Positions 1-9,598 are shown, numbered from the stretch's first letter. The stretch is DNA of 64,000 nt from PMG-095 sp037200885 (GCA_037200885.1 JBBCIN010000001.1:2356001-2420000), one strand, 5' to 3'. The notes: generated by a model not told the origin, from the letters alone. A program made the numbers and translations.

Positions 1-840
1 CCAAAGCGGTTGCGAGAAACGGCTCTTGTAGGTCTCCACGTGTTGGATGAGGTATTCGGCTTTGTTGTCTCCCGAGGGCGAGCAGCCGACGTAGATGTGC
101 ATCGCGATGGCATCGACGCGACAGCCGGAGCAAGCCGCGAAGAACGCGTCTAGGTAGTGAAAAGGATCCGTGTCCTGGCAGTCGCCACCGCAGAAGTTCA
201 CGGCCGGGGAGACGAGTCGCAGGCCCTTGGCATCGGCGATCGCTGAAAGCTCCGGCCACAACGCGGCGGCTGCTTTGGCGGACAGATTGGCTTGCGCGCC
301 GAAATTGGGCTCGTTGAAGCCGAGTAGGGCGGTCGCGTCGTCGCCGATCGCCATTTTTGCTGCAGCGCGGTCCGAAGCCGCGCCCCAAATCATGGGCACG
401 TATTCAACGCCCGCCTCGAGGTAGGCACCCCCGCGCAGATCTTGGTCAGGTCGAAAGTCCCAATTGTACCACCAGCTCACGCCCGCCGAGAGCGCCTGCA
501 AATCTGCAATCGAATGGTGCCCGTAGGCGACCCCGCGCTTGCATGACGCGGTCTTCACGTTGCCGCCGCCCGAGCCGCCGCCGCTTCCACTCAAAGCTCC
601 GCCAGTTCCAGCGCTGGCTGCGGCGTGGCCAGCCGCGCCCGCTGCGTCTGCCCCCCTCGCTCCGCCCGCCGCCTCCGCTCCGCCTGCCGCGTTCGCTCCG
701 CCTGCGCTGGCGCCACTGTGGCTCGACCCTCCGCCCCCGGCCGTGCTCGAACCGGCGGCCGTCGCGTCGCCGCTGCACGCGGAGACGAGTACGCCAAGGC
801 AAACCGCGACGGCGATCGCGTTCAAAGTCAGAGGGGCCAT
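1..840 (-). CDS. GH128-type glycoside hydrolase lipoprotein (3' end beyond window)
   Basis: The reading frame is open from an ATG at 840 to the window edge, giving 280 residues with no stop. Residues 1-22 form a lipoprotein signal ending in LVSAC, so Cys22 would be lipidated. A Gly/Ala/Ser-rich linker runs to about residue 100. The rest matches the Glyco_hydro_cc/GH128 core (endo-beta-1,3-glucanases): WWYNWDF, the LLGFNEPN segment with the predicted acid/base Glu177, ALWPELSA, LVSPAVNFC, then DAFFAACSGCRVDAIAMHIY. The window stops at QPLW, just before the place where this family carries its second catalytic Glu (usually in a TEF motif), so that residue cannot be checked. Probable role: cell-surface beta-1,3-glucan cleavage. 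Confidence 0.82.
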   Translation of the reverse strand, partial: MAPLTLNAIAVAVCLGVLVSACSGDATAAGSSTAGGGGSSHSGASAGGANAAGGAEAAGGARGADAAGAAGHAAASAGTGGALSGSGGGSGGGNVKTASCKRGVAYGHHSIADLQALSAGVSWWYNWDFRPDQDLRGGAYLEAGVEYVPMIWGAASDRAAAKMAIGDDATALLGFNEPNFGAQANLSAKAAAALWPELSAIADAKGLRLVSPAVNFCGGDCQDTDPFHYLDAFFAACSGCRVDAIAMHIYVGCSPSGDNKAEYLIQHVETYKSRFSQPLW

Positions 841-943
841 CATTCGCAATTTACAGCGGATCCGTGCGTCGAGCGCCCAGATTGAGCCACACTGCCGAAA
901 CTCATGTGGCGATGTCGGCGCGATGCTCACACTTGCGCCCTCG

Positions 944-2518
944 TCAGCGCATCGCTGCTTCGAGTAGGCTCAGACGCTTGACGATTTCCGGCGCGGCGGC
1001 GTCTTCCGGCAAGAAAGCAACGGCTGCCCGCTGAACCTCCAGTGCTTCCTGGGTGCGGCCCAGGTGATTCAAGATCTGAGCTTCGGTGTCGAGGCACCAC
1101 GAATCAATCGGAGCGAGCGCCACCGCGCGCTGCGCCAGCTCGAGCGCGCGATCGAACTGTCCCAACTCGTCGTAGATCAGGGCAAGCACGCGCAGTTGCA
1201 TTGGAGAGCGAGCGACGCGCGCCAGTGGCTCGGCGGCTTGCATGACGGGATCGCCCGAGTGCACGCGCTCTTCCGCGGGCGACTGTTCGTTGCGGAGCAT
1301 CACCACGGCGAGCAAGTAACGCGGGTCGTTCGGGGCCAACCGCGCTGCTTCCACCAAGTCACGCTCGGCGGTCGCCAATTGCTGACGGTGCAACCAGTGC
1401 AAGCCCCGAAAATAGTGAGCCTCCGGCGAGGCTGGGTTCTGGGCCACGGCTGCGTCCAAGTCAGCCACTGCGGCGGCATCGCTTGCCTGTCCCGAAGACA
1501 AGCGCGCCCAATACAAGCGCACTTCGGAGTCGGGCAAGGAGCGCTTGGAGATGGACACCGGCGAGTCAACGGCGTGGCGTTTGAACTCGAACATCGCCAT
1601 CTCCCGCTTGGCCAGGTAGACCTGAAAATCGTGATCGAAGTCGGCGGCACTCAGGCCAGCGAACGCGCTCGCCCAAGCCGCTTGCAGTGGCGTGTGGCGC
1701 GCGGCCTCCAAGAATCGTTCGAAGCGCTTGGGGTACGGCGCGGGACCGTCGTGCAGCAGGTGCACGAGTGCCCACGCTCCCAGGTACACCGACGTCGCGT
1801 GCAGGCGTTCCTCCTCTCCTGCACTCTGGCTGATGCTGGACGAGTAGAATGCTCGTCGGTCCATGGCTAGAAGCTGACTCGGAGGGCTGATTTGGCTGAC
1901 GGGCATCGCTAACACCTCGCTGCCGTCATCGGCCCTCGCCATCATCGGCCGAATCTCTTGCGTGAACGTCAAATGGGGCAGCGCCGCGCCGACGCGGATT
2001 CGGTCCGGCTCGATCTGAATGGTCGAGAAGTATTGCGCCCAGCCTTCGCTCAACCAAGGTGGGGCCGGCCCGAAATTCCGATCGAAAAGATCGTGCGTGA
2101 GCTCGTGCAGGCAGGCAATGCGCGAGCTGTCGTCCAGCGAGCCATAGAGCACCAAGAACGACGACGGTTCGAGATCACCCGGCAGGCTGCGATAGAAGCG
2201 GCCTTCGACCAGCTCGGGCATGAATGCGTGAAAGTCGCTGGCACTGTTGAACACGATGACCGTGGTCGGCTCGAGCCGCGTGCGCGCATGTTCGAACGCG
2301 ACTTGGTCGATCGCTTCCACGCCTTGTTCGAGCTCGCGTGCGATGGCCTCGGCGTCTGCTGCGGGCAGATCGGAAACGATGCGAAAGCGGGGCGAGCTCG
2401 CCTCGACCCAAGTGCGCCCGCCTTGCGCAGGGCTCGCTGGGCGCGCGCCGTACTCTGCGCAGCCTCCCAGTGCGCCCGCGACCATCAGACTCAGAGCAAA
2501 ATTACGTTGCGCTCCCAT
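944..2518 (-). CDS. Lipoprotein zinc metallopeptidase-like protein with TPR repeats
   Basis: The predicted product has 524 residues. The ATG at 2518 was preferred to the longer frame (to 2608) because it begins a clean lipoprotein signal, MGAQRNFALSLMVAGALGGC, with lipid Cys20. A gluzincin-type zinc site is visible: HELTH at 138-142 and a third ligand Glu158 in WLSEGWAQYFS, as in DUF1570/peptidase_MA-like proteins. The C-terminal third contains helical pairs typical of TPRs (AHYFRGLHWLHRQ, ALELAQRAVALAP). It is probably an envelope-anchored peptidase or a peptidase-derived scaffold; the substrate is unknown. It lies in the same orientation as the hypothetical lipoprotein upstream (2615-3640), 96 bp away. 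Confidence 0.75.
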   Translation of the reverse strand: MGAQRNFALSLMVAGALGGCAEYGARPASPAQGGRTWVEASSPRFRIVSDLPAADAEAIARELEQGVEAIDQVAFEHARTRLEPTTVIVFNSASDFHAFMPELVEGRFYRSLPGDLEPSSFLVLYGSLDDSSRIACLHELTHDLFDRNFGPAPPWLSEGWAQYFSTIQIEPDRIRVGAALPHLTFTQEIRPMMARADDGSEVLAMPVSQISPPSQLLAMDRRAFYSSSISQSAGEEERLHATSVYLGAWALVHLLHDGPAPYPKRFERFLEAARHTPLQAAWASAFAGLSAADFDHDFQVYLAKREMAMFEFKRHAVDSPVSISKRSLPDSEVRLYWARLSSGQASDAAAVADLDAAVAQNPASPEAHYFRGLHWLHRQQLATAERDLVEAARLAPNDPRYLLAVVMLRNEQSPAEERVHSGDPVMQAAEPLARVARSPMQLRVLALIYDELGQFDRALELAQRAVALAPIDSWCLDTEAQILNHLGRTQEALEVQRAAVAFLPEDAAAPEIVKRLSLLEAAMR

Positions 2519-2614
2519 CGGCCTCAGATGCTTCGTAACATGATGGGAACCAACGCCTGAAACGAGAACTTTCGACCGCAGGCGCCAGGCCGTTTTGCGA
2601 CCGATCACGGCGGG

Positions 2615-3640
2615 CTAACGGGCGGGACCACGGGGAGCAGGAGCAGGAGTCGCGAGCTCGCGCACGAGCGAGCGGTGTAGCAGCTCGAGGTCGCGCGCCA
2701 GGCCCTGCAGAGTGGACTCGAGCGTTTCGAACATCCTGGCGCGGAGCGTGAGGCGCGTTTCGTCGTACCTTCCGCCGTTGCTGACCATGAGCGCGTTGAC
2801 GCAGGCGGCCTCGTTCGGGGCGGCGGCCTCATCCAGCGCCCCTTGCCAATCGGCGAGCAACTCGTCGCGCGGTGTGCGCCCATTCTCCGCGTCGGGAAAG
2901 GTCAGCATTCGAAACACGAACGTCGGGTAGAGATGATCCGGATCCGAGCCATTGCGAATCGGCGTGATGCGATTGCGCGGATGCGCGAACATGATCGAGT
3001 GCTGCTCATGGGTCAGTGCGGCGACCCCGAATGCCGTCGTTACTCCTCCGCCCACGAGACCCAATATCGCCGGGGTCTTCGATTCATCGTCGGCAAGTGC
3101 CCACGCTCCGGCGGTGGTCGTAATGACCGCGCCCAGCAGGAGTGACAGCTCGGCGATCGTGAGTTGCCGCGCCTGTTCGCTTTGTCCCAGCTTACCGGCG
3201 AGCTTTTCGAGCCGGTCGGAAGTACAACCGGCTTCGAAGGCCGCCGCCAAGACCTGGTCATCGAGCGCGACCAACCGCAGCGTGAGCTCCTGCTCCTCTT
3301 GGAGAAGCTCGACGGTCGGCGCTTGTCCCAGCGCCTTTTCTTGCAAGATCCTGGATAGCAGCGGTTCGAGTCCGGCCGCCAGCGCGGCCCGGCGCGTCCG
3401 AGGCGGCAGGCTGTCGAGACGAGCAGCAAGAATCGGGTCGTCCTCCTTACCGGCAAGTGGCATGCGGTACGGACTGTCTTTGCCCATGGTCGCTCGGGCA
3501 CAATGGAAATTGAGCTCGCTCAAACGCGGCAGGTCGTCGACTGAACCGTTGGTCGCGCAGGCTCCAGGTCGTGTCGAGGCACAGGCCGAAAGTAAGACGA
3601 GGCTCAAGGACACGATCGTGTGACGACCAGCTCGGTCCAT
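2615..3640 (-). CDS. Hypothetical lipoprotein
   Basis: The product has 341 residues and starts at the ATG at 3640. The N-terminus (MDRAGRHTIVSLSLVLLSAC) is a lipoprotein signal with lipid Cys20. The middle is helical and charged, then residues of about 170-215 include two hydrophobic stretches (LSLLLGAVITTTAGAWAL and ILGLVGGGVTTAFGVAAL) that look like a hairpin of short membrane or glycine-zipper helices. The C-terminus is helical. I do not recognise a family. The divergent region to the universal stress gene (3641-3873) should hold the promoter, but I could not read a convincing one. Confidence 0.6.
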   Translation of the reverse strand: MDRAGRHTIVSLSLVLLSACASTRPGACATNGSVDDLPRLSELNFHCARATMGKDSPYRMPLAGKEDDPILAARLDSLPPRTRRAALAAGLEPLLSRILQEKALGQAPTVELLQEEQELTLRLVALDDQVLAAAFEAGCTSDRLEKLAGKLGQSEQARQLTIAELSLLLGAVITTTAGAWALADDESKTPAILGLVGGGVTTAFGVAALTHEQHSIMFAHPRNRITPIRNGSDPDHLYPTFVFRMLTFPDAENGRTPRDELLADWQGALDEAAAPNEAACVNALMVSNGGRYDETRLTLRARMFETLESTLQGLARDLELLHRSLVRELATPAPAPRGPAR

Positions 3641-3873
3641 ACCAGCGAGCGCATTTTGCCAGCTCTCACGTCAGGCTGCGAAACGCTTTCGTGGAAACTT
3701 GGCGACGACAGCTCGAGGCGAAGCTCGCAACGTTTCGGGCGCGTGGACCCGTGGCCAACGAGCGACCCTCCCGACGTACGCTGCAACGGAGGCGTCGCAA
3801 AATCGTCACCCGGGGGGCCGTGCGCTTGGCTACCATTTCACACGTCAAAGCCAACTCAGCGGAGAACAGGTTC

Positions 3874-4287
3874 ATGCCGAGTCCTCAAAGCATCCTAGTC
3901 GCTCTCGACTTCAGTCCCCACAGCTACGTGGCTCTCGAGCATGCGTTTGCGTTGGCTGAAAAGTTTGCTTCGACCGTGCAATTGCTGCACGTATTCACGC
4001 TGCAAGAAAAGGCCGAGTCCACCATTCTTACGACTGCGCGCGAGTCCGAGAAAGCTCAGCTCGATTCCGCGGCCAATGCCCATCGCGGTTCGGGCCGCCT
4101 CGGCCAGGTGCTCTGGCGCGAAGGGGATCCAGCCGCTCAGCTCGTACTCGTTGCAGAGCAAGAAAAAGTCGACCTGATCGTGCTCGGAGCCAGCGGCCGC
4201 ACGGGGATGACCCGGTTGGTTCTGGGGAGTGTTGCAGAAAGCGTCGTGAAGAACGCGACCTGCAATGTGCTCGTCGTGCGGCGTTGA
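3874..4287 (+). CDS. Universal stress protein (UspA family)
   Basis: The product has 137 residues, the usual single-domain Usp size. The frame is open further upstream, but the ATG at 3874 places the family start (MPSPQSILVALDFSP) correctly. The ATP-binding signature G-x2-G-x9-G-S is intact in GASGRTGMTRLVLGS, followed by the typical end VVKNATCNVLVVRR, so this is probably an ATP-binding Usp. It stands alone, 204 bp before the phosphate transporter gene. Usp proteins are soluble dimers linked to stress tolerance; the specific role here is unknown. Confidence 0.9.
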   Translation: MPSPQSILVALDFSPHSYVALEHAFALAEKFASTVQLLHVFTLQEKAESTILTTARESEKAQLDSAANAHRGSGRLGQVLWREGDPAAQLVLVAEQEKVDLIVLGASGRTGMTRLVLGSVAESVVKNATCNVLVVRR

Positions 4288-4491
4288 AGACATCGTCTCG
4301 CCCACCACGGTGAGAACAACACCAGCTCGAAACATTGCAGTCACTGGCAGCGACGAATCCCGATGTGAGTAAAGGATGAGCGATGCATCGCTCGCGATGT
4401 GGCTGCGCACGCACAGAGATTTTTCCATCGCGTCACCTGAAGCACGTCGCAGGAAAGGTAGGCTGGGTGCCCGCAAAAAGGAGCGCGCGCC

Positions 4492-6117
4492 ATGACTACC
4501 GCATCGCCCTCGTTGATCGATCCGCCCCCGCCGGGCCCTGCCAACGCCGCGGTCGCCTCGAAGCTCGACAAAAAGCCAGGGCGATGGGCCAACGGTATTT
4601 TCGCAGCCGTACTCGTCATTGGTACTGTCTACGCGGCCTCCCAGTTGGTCGCCGACCTCGCGACGGTTCACTCGACCTCGATCTTTCCGTTCGTGATCTT
4701 GGGCGTGGCACTGCTCGTCGCGCTCGGCTTCGAATTCGTAAACGGATTTCACGACACCGCCAACGCGGTGGCCACGGTCATCTATACCCATACGCTCGAG
4801 CCGCACGCGGCCGTGGTTTGGTCCGGCGTCTGGAATTTCATCGGTGTCTTGGTGTCGAGCGGCGCGGTCGCCTTCGGCATCATTTCGCTGCTGCCGGTCG
4901 AGCTGATCTTGCAGGTCGGCAGCGGCTCGGGTTTTGCGATGGTCTTCGCCCTACTCGCGGCGGCGATCATTTGGAACTTGGGCACCTGGTACTTCGGGCT
5001 CCCGTCTTCAAGCTCGCATACGATGGTGGGTTCGATCATTGGGGTAGGCATCGCCAACCAGTTAATGTCCGGTTCATCGAACACCAGCGGCGTCGACTGG
5101 GGACAAGCGGCGAATATCGGCAAATCCTTGCTCATCTCGCCCGTGGTCGGCTTCGTCTGTGCGGCGCTCCTGCTTTTGATCGTGAAGAAGCTGGTTCCGA
5201 ATAAAAAGCTGTACGAAGCCCCCGCTGGTACGGAGCCACCGCCCTTCTTCATCCGCGCCCTTTTGCTGCTCACTTGCACCGGCGTGAGCTTTGCCCACGG
5301 CTCCAATGACGGGCAGAAGGGCATGGGGCTGATCATGCTCATTTTGGTCGGTACCGTGCCCACCGCGTACGCACTGAACCACGCCGTATCGCCGCGTGAC
5401 ATGCAAGACATGATCGCGGTCTCCTATCAAAGCGCAGACACGTTCAATCGCTACGACGCCGAGCACGCCACGGTTCAGGATCCGCGCGCGGAGCTCAGGT
5501 CCTACATTCGCGAGCGCAAGCTGGCAGCGACCACGGTGCCCGCGCTAGCGGAAATGTCCAAAGGCGTCGCGGACGATCTCAAGAACTTCAAGCAGCTGAA
5601 GGACGTGCCGCCCGAGCAGACGCGCAACTTCCGAAACGATCTGTATCTGGTGGGGGAGAGCTTGCGTTTGATGGAGAAGACGGGGATCCCCGAGTTCGCC
5701 CCGGAAGACAAGGCGACGCTGAAGAATTACAAGAAGCACATCGATCAATCGACGAAGTTCATTCCCCCGTGGGTCAAGATAGCGGTCGCCATCGCGCTCG
5801 GCCTCGGGACGATGGTGGGCTGGAAGCGCATCGTCGTCACCGTTGGCGAGAAGATCGGTAAGGATCATCTGACCTACGCCCAAGGCGCGGCCGCGGAAAT
5901 CACGGCGATGGTCACCATCGGTGCGGCCGACGCGTTCGGCTTGCCGGTCAGCACCACGCACGTGCTCTCGTCCGGGGTCGCGGGCACCATGGCCGCGAAT
6001 CACTCGGGGCTGCAGTGGTCCACTTGTCGCAACCTGATCATGGCTTGGGTGCTGACTCTGCCCGTGTCCATCACCCTCTCGGCCTGCTTGTTCTGGCTCT
6101 TTTGTCGCTTCACCTGA
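4492..6117 (+). CDS. PiT-family inorganic phosphate transporter with a large internal insert
   Basis: The product has 541 residues. The ATG at 4492 follows AAAAAGGAG. Both PHO4/PiT signatures are present: GFHDTANAVATVI near residues 85-97 and AHGSNDGQKGMG near 268-279, plus SSSSHTMVG and VSTTHVLSS. It is therefore an inner-membrane phosphate (or metal-phosphate) symporter. Between about residues 300 and 425 there is a charged, non-membrane insert (from RDMQDMIAVSYQ to STKFIPPWVK) predicted to be cytoplasmic and helical; central loops occur in PiT proteins, and here it may be regulatory. The neighbouring CorA-like gene follows after 64 bp on the same strand, so co-transcription is possible. 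Confidence 0.92.
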   Translation: MTTASPSLIDPPPPGPANAAVASKLDKKPGRWANGIFAAVLVIGTVYAASQLVADLATVHSTSIFPFVILGVALLVALGFEFVNGFHDTANAVATVIYTHTLEPHAAVVWSGVWNFIGVLVSSGAVAFGIISLLPVELILQVGSGSGFAMVFALLAAAIIWNLGTWYFGLPSSSSHTMVGSIIGVGIANQLMSGSSNTSGVDWGQAANIGKSLLISPVVGFVCAALLLLIVKKLVPNKKLYEAPAGTEPPPFFIRALLLLTCTGVSFAHGSNDGQKGMGLIMLILVGTVPTAYALNHAVSPRDMQDMIAVSYQSADTFNRYDAEHATVQDPRAELRSYIRERKLAATTVPALAEMSKGVADDLKNFKQLKDVPPEQTRNFRNDLYLVGESLRLMEKTGIPEFAPEDKATLKNYKKHIDQSTKFIPPWVKIAVAIALGLGTMVGWKRIVVTVGEKIGKDHLTYAQGAAAEITAMVTIGAADAFGLPVSTTHVLSSGVAGTMAANHSGLQWSTCRNLIMAWVLTLPVSITLSACLFWLFCRFT

Positions 6118-6181
6118 GGCTAGCCCCCGCAGCTCGCTCCACATAGCAAACGCCTCGCGCGGGGAATGAACCGAGATTTGC

Positions 6182-7180
6182 ATGGACGGTTCAGAGAACG
6201 ATTCTTCGTCCTGTCGCGTGTCGTTGGTCGAATTCGGCTTCGATCCCAAACGAGAACAGAAGCTCGACCCGAGCGAGTTCGCGTCCGCGCTCGAAGCCGG
6301 TCGATTCGTTTGGATCGACGTCGAGATCGTCGAGCCCGCTCAGGCCGAGCAGGTCCTCGCGGCGCTCGCCGTATTCAACCACGAGGTCATTCAAGATGCT
6401 CTGTTCGCAGAGCCGGCGACGCGCCACGCCCGCTATGACGAGTTCTTTCACATCGTCGTCGTCGGCTGCCGCCCGGGGCCGGCTGGCTTCGATCTAGAGC
6501 GGGTGGACGTCGTGATTTCGGAGCGCTTCATGGCCACGATCCATCGCGGTCCGGTGCTGTTCTTGAGCGGCATGCTTCGGGAATACCGGCTTGATTTCTT
6601 GCGCTTTGCTCGTAGCCCGAGCTTCCTCTTCTATGAGCTCTGGGATCACCTGATCGAGAACTATCTGGAGATCCAAAAGCTGATGGAGGAGCGCGTCGAG
6701 AATCTGCAGAACGAGCTCCGTGGCTCCAACGTGGATGACGGCGTGTTCGCCCGTATCTCCGACCTCGGCGCCGATTTGCTGTACTTTCGCAAAGTGCTCT
6801 TGCCCGCGCGCGCCGTGCTGGCTGATTTATCCACGCGCCGCACCCTGTTCTTGAGCGAGCGAACGCAAGTTCTGCTCAGTAACCTTCACAGCACTCTCGA
6901 ACACGTGTTGCAAGATCTGCTGGTCGATCGCGACATCCTGTCCGAGTCGCTGAACCTCTACATGTCGCTCGTCGGCCATCGCACCAACGAGGTCATGAAG
7001 CGACTGACGGTGGTGAGCGTCGTCTTTTTGCCGCTCACGTTCCTGTGCGGTGTGTACGGCATGAATTTCGAAATCTTACCGGAGTTGCACTGGCCTTACG
7101 GCTACGCCTTCTTCTGGTCGTTGGCCTTCGCGATCGTCGTCCTCTTGCTGGGTTTGATGCGCCGTTCGCGCCTCATTTGA
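6182..7180 (+). CDS. CorA-like divalent metal ion transporter
   Basis: The product has 332 residues, the normal CorA length. A long cytoplasmic N-terminal domain rich in acidic residues and coiled-coil helices is followed by two C-terminal membrane helices. The selectivity signature GMN sits at residues 293-295 inside FLCGVYGMNFE, and the short basic tail MRRSRLI ends the protein. It should form a pentameric Mg2+/Co2+ (or Zn2+) channel. Its last 105 bp overlap the 3' end of the metallophosphoesterase gene on the other strand. Confidence 0.92.
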   Translation: MDGSENDSSSCRVSLVEFGFDPKREQKLDPSEFASALEAGRFVWIDVEIVEPAQAEQVLAALAVFNHEVIQDALFAEPATRHARYDEFFHIVVVGCRPGPAGFDLERVDVVISERFMATIHRGPVLFLSGMLREYRLDFLRFARSPSFLFYELWDHLIENYLEIQKLMEERVENLQNELRGSNVDDGVFARISDLGADLLYFRKVLLPARAVLADLSTRRTLFLSERTQVLLSNLHSTLEHVLQDLLVDRDILSESLNLYMSLVGHRTNEVMKRLTVVSVVFLPLTFLCGVYGMNFEILPELHWPYGYAFFWSLAFAIVVLLLGLMRRSRLI

Positions 7181-8767
7181 GGTCTCGGCGAGGGGCCAAT
7201 AGATTCGAAGCAGGGTCCGCGGAGCGCAGTCACGGAGCGTGACGCACCAAAATCCGTCACTGAGCTCGATGCGCGCTGGACGCTCGCGACCGGTGGTGAG
7301 ATCCGTGGCACTCGCGAACGGTTGAAACTGATCGCCACGCGGCGACGCGAGTCGGAGACGGGCCCGGTCTGCGCCATAGCGACACAAGAGCCCGACCCAC
7401 TCGAACGCGGTGCCCGGTCCGTAGCAGCGCGCGGCTTCGGCGAGCGTGCGGCAGAGCGCGTCGTTCGAATGGTGTGTCGTCGGCTCTTCGAGCGAAATGT
7501 CCACGCGCCGATACCCGCGCCCTTCCGCACGAGAGCGCGCGCCAGGCGAGAAATGTGGCAAGGCGTGCACGAAGTCCTTGTAGCGGCGAAGTTTGGCGCC
7601 CGCTTTGAGCGCGACGCGGCGTTCGCACGCGAAGTCCCAGCGCTCGGGCGAGCCGCGCGACTGCGACAACGTATAGGTCGACTCGTCCGCGAGCACGCGC
7701 GCGGGAAAGTCACTGGCTTCGAGCCCGCACGGAGCGAGCTCCCACTTCGAGCCTGCGCGGTTCGCGCGCACCAGATCCCGACGTACGGGTGGCCGTCCGC
7801 TGCGTTTCGGCGAGAAGGAGAGCGCTTCCACGCGCACGCGCGCGTCCGAAAGCTCTACCAAGTTGAAGGAAGGCCAAAGCCGCGCTGGGTTCGGCTGCGA
7901 GGAATACACCCCCTCCGAGCGGCCCGCGCTGCCCGCGGATACCAAGATCAGATCCCCAGAATTTGCGTCCAAGGCACGCAGCATGCGCGCGGTGGGCACG
8001 TGCTTGTGCCCGTGCAAGAGGAGCACCGCGCGCTCGAACGAGTGCAGCGCGGAGAGCGCCGTACCGGCGCCGAGCGCGGTCATCGTGAGCTCTTCGCGGT
8101 CCGCGTGCGAAAACAATTTCGGCAGGACGGACTGCACGAGCCAGCGAACGAGGCGCGGGGTGCCGACCATATCGATGTGGCTAATGTCGGTGACCGGCGT
8201 CGGGATCAGGTGATGGTGCACGAGTAGCACGAGCGGCAGCCCATCATCGGGCAGCTGAGCGTGCACCTGGAGCAGATCTTCCAACCGAAACGTGCCGCCA
8301 GCCCCGACCAAGCCACTCGGCAAGTAGGTCGAATCGTAGGCCACCACGTGCGCAGGCAGCCCATGCAGAGCCGTAGGGACGACCTCGGCGAGAAACGGAG
8401 TTCGCTGCCCGAGTACGTGCATGCGCGCCGGATCCGCGGCGCGGTGCAACTCCGAGAACAGGGCGGCTCGGTTCGGTCCGAGCAGCCCAAATTTTCTGCG
8501 ATCGTGGTTACCCGGCAAGACGACCGTAAACGCGTTCCCCAGCACCTCGAGCATGCGCGCGTGCCAGCTCAAGAAGGCATCCACGAGGGGCCCCGGTGGA
8601 TCCGTGCCCGAGTCGAAGACATCCCCCGTGATGAACACCGTGGTTCGCTCCGGGCGTGCCTTCTCGTGCTCGGCCCTCAGCGCTTCCAGCAACTTGTCGA
8701 ACAGGCGCGACTGCGCGCGGTCATCCCGCGCCATGTGCAGGTCCGAAAGGTGCACGATGAAAGTCAT
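7076..8767 (-). CDS. Calcineurin-like metallophosphoesterase with long C-terminal extension
   Basis: The product has 563 residues. I chose the ATG at 8767 because AAGGGA lies 6 bases before it; an ATG at 8773 has almost no spacing. The dinuclear metal-site motifs of the family are all present in order: SDLH near residue 8, GDVFD, PGNHD, HHHLIP and HGHKH, all within the first ~290 residues. The C-terminal ~250 residues do not resemble a domain I know and end in a charged, low-complexity tail that is read from the antisense of the CorA gene. The substrate is unknown (a phosphodiester or nucleotide is typical). No signal peptide, so probably cytosolic. Confidence 0.85.
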   Translation of the reverse strand: MTFIVHLSDLHMARDDRAQSRLFDKLLEALRAEHEKARPERTTVFITGDVFDSGTDPPGPLVDAFLSWHARMLEVLGNAFTVVLPGNHDRRKFGLLGPNRAALFSELHRAADPARMHVLGQRTPFLAEVVPTALHGLPAHVVAYDSTYLPSGLVGAGGTFRLEDLLQVHAQLPDDGLPLVLLVHHHLIPTPVTDISHIDMVGTPRLVRWLVQSVLPKLFSHADREELTMTALGAGTALSALHSFERAVLLLHGHKHVPTARMLRALDANSGDLILVSAGSAGRSEGVYSSQPNPARLWPSFNLVELSDARVRVEALSFSPKRSGRPPVRRDLVRANRAGSKWELAPCGLEASDFPARVLADESTYTLSQSRGSPERWDFACERRVALKAGAKLRRYKDFVHALPHFSPGARSRAEGRGYRRVDISLEEPTTHHSNDALCRTLAEAARCYGPGTAFEWVGLLCRYGADRARLRLASPRGDQFQPFASATDLTTGRERPARIELSDGFWCVTLRDCAPRTLLRIYWPLAETSNEARTAHQTQQEDDDREGQRPEEGVAVRPVQLR

Positions 8768-8924
8768 CCGCATTCCCTTGATTTCACACACGACGCCGAT
8801 TCGCAAGGCTAGGCTGTTTGCTTCGTCGACGCGCGACACCTGTCTGTCACATAGGCAGCCCGTCAAGGGGCTCGCCCTTGCTTTTCCCGCACGCAGACCT
8901 CAAATGACCGCAGGAGGACGTGAC

Positions 8925-9461
8925 ATGACTGAAGAACGTGCGGTACTGGCGGGCGGTTGCTTCTGGGGCATGCAAGAGCTGATTCGTCGCCGGGAAGGCG
9001 TGCTCTCGACGCGGGTGGGATACTCCGGTGGCGATGTGCCGAATGCGACGTACCGAAACCACGGCACCCACGCCGAGGCGATCGAGGTCGAGTTCGATCC
9101 GGCGAAACTCAGCTACCGAGCGCTGCTCGAAATGTTCTTTCAAATCCACGACCCAACGACGCAGAACCGCCAGGGCAATGATCTGGGTCCAAGCTACCGG
9201 TCCGCGATTTTCTACACGAGTGAAGAGCAGCGTCGCATCGCTGAAGACACGATCGCGGACGTGGACGCTTCGGGCTTGTGGCCCGGCAAGGTCGTGACAG
9301 AAGTGGCGGCGGCCGGTCCGTTCTGGGAAGCCGAGCCGGAGCATCAGGATTACCTCCAGCGAATTCCAAACGGCTACACTTGCCATTTCGTGCGACCCGG
9401 CTGGAAGCTACCGGTCCGTGCGCGCACATCGGCAGTGCAGCCAGCCGGCGCCGGCGAATAG
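8925..9461 (+). CDS. msrA: Peptide methionine sulfoxide reductase A
   Basis: The product has 178 residues. The ATG at 8925 is preceded by CAGGAGG at 6-7 bases, which decides it over an in-frame ATG at 8904. The catalytic motif GCFWG is at residues 11-15 with the active Cys12; other MsrA hallmarks follow (VGYSGG, GTHAEAIEVEFDP, HDPTTQNRQGND, SAIFYTS, EPEHQDYL). It reduces methionine-S-sulfoxide in proteins, with thioredoxin as the usual reductant. The tail after GYTCHF is short and ends in AGAGE, with no fused MsrB domain. Confidence 0.95.
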   Translation: MTEERAVLAGGCFWGMQELIRRREGVLSTRVGYSGGDVPNATYRNHGTHAEAIEVEFDPAKLSYRALLEMFFQIHDPTTQNRQGNDLGPSYRSAIFYTSEEQRRIAEDTIADVDASGLWPGKVVTEVAAAGPFWEAEPEHQDYLQRIPNGYTCHFVRPGWKLPVRARTSAVQPAGAGE

Positions 9462-9598
9462 CCAGCAGGTCGCGGCTTGGGTGGTGGGCGCTCTTATCTT
9501 TCGGCACTTTTGACCGCTGGGACGTGAGCCAGAGGTCACCGAAACGTTGGTGCGCCTTCCTCAATCAGTCACTCTCTCCCCGCAGGCTCGAATTCGCC

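Noticed and set aside
2519..2608. A longer start for the TPR metallopeptidase lipoprotein
   Set aside because: It would bury the lipoprotein signal 30 residues inside the protein.
3895..4806. A 303-codon minus-strand frame across the universal stress and phosphate transporter starts
   Set aside because: Both plus-strand genes are well-supported families. The antisense frame is Arg-rich and featureless.
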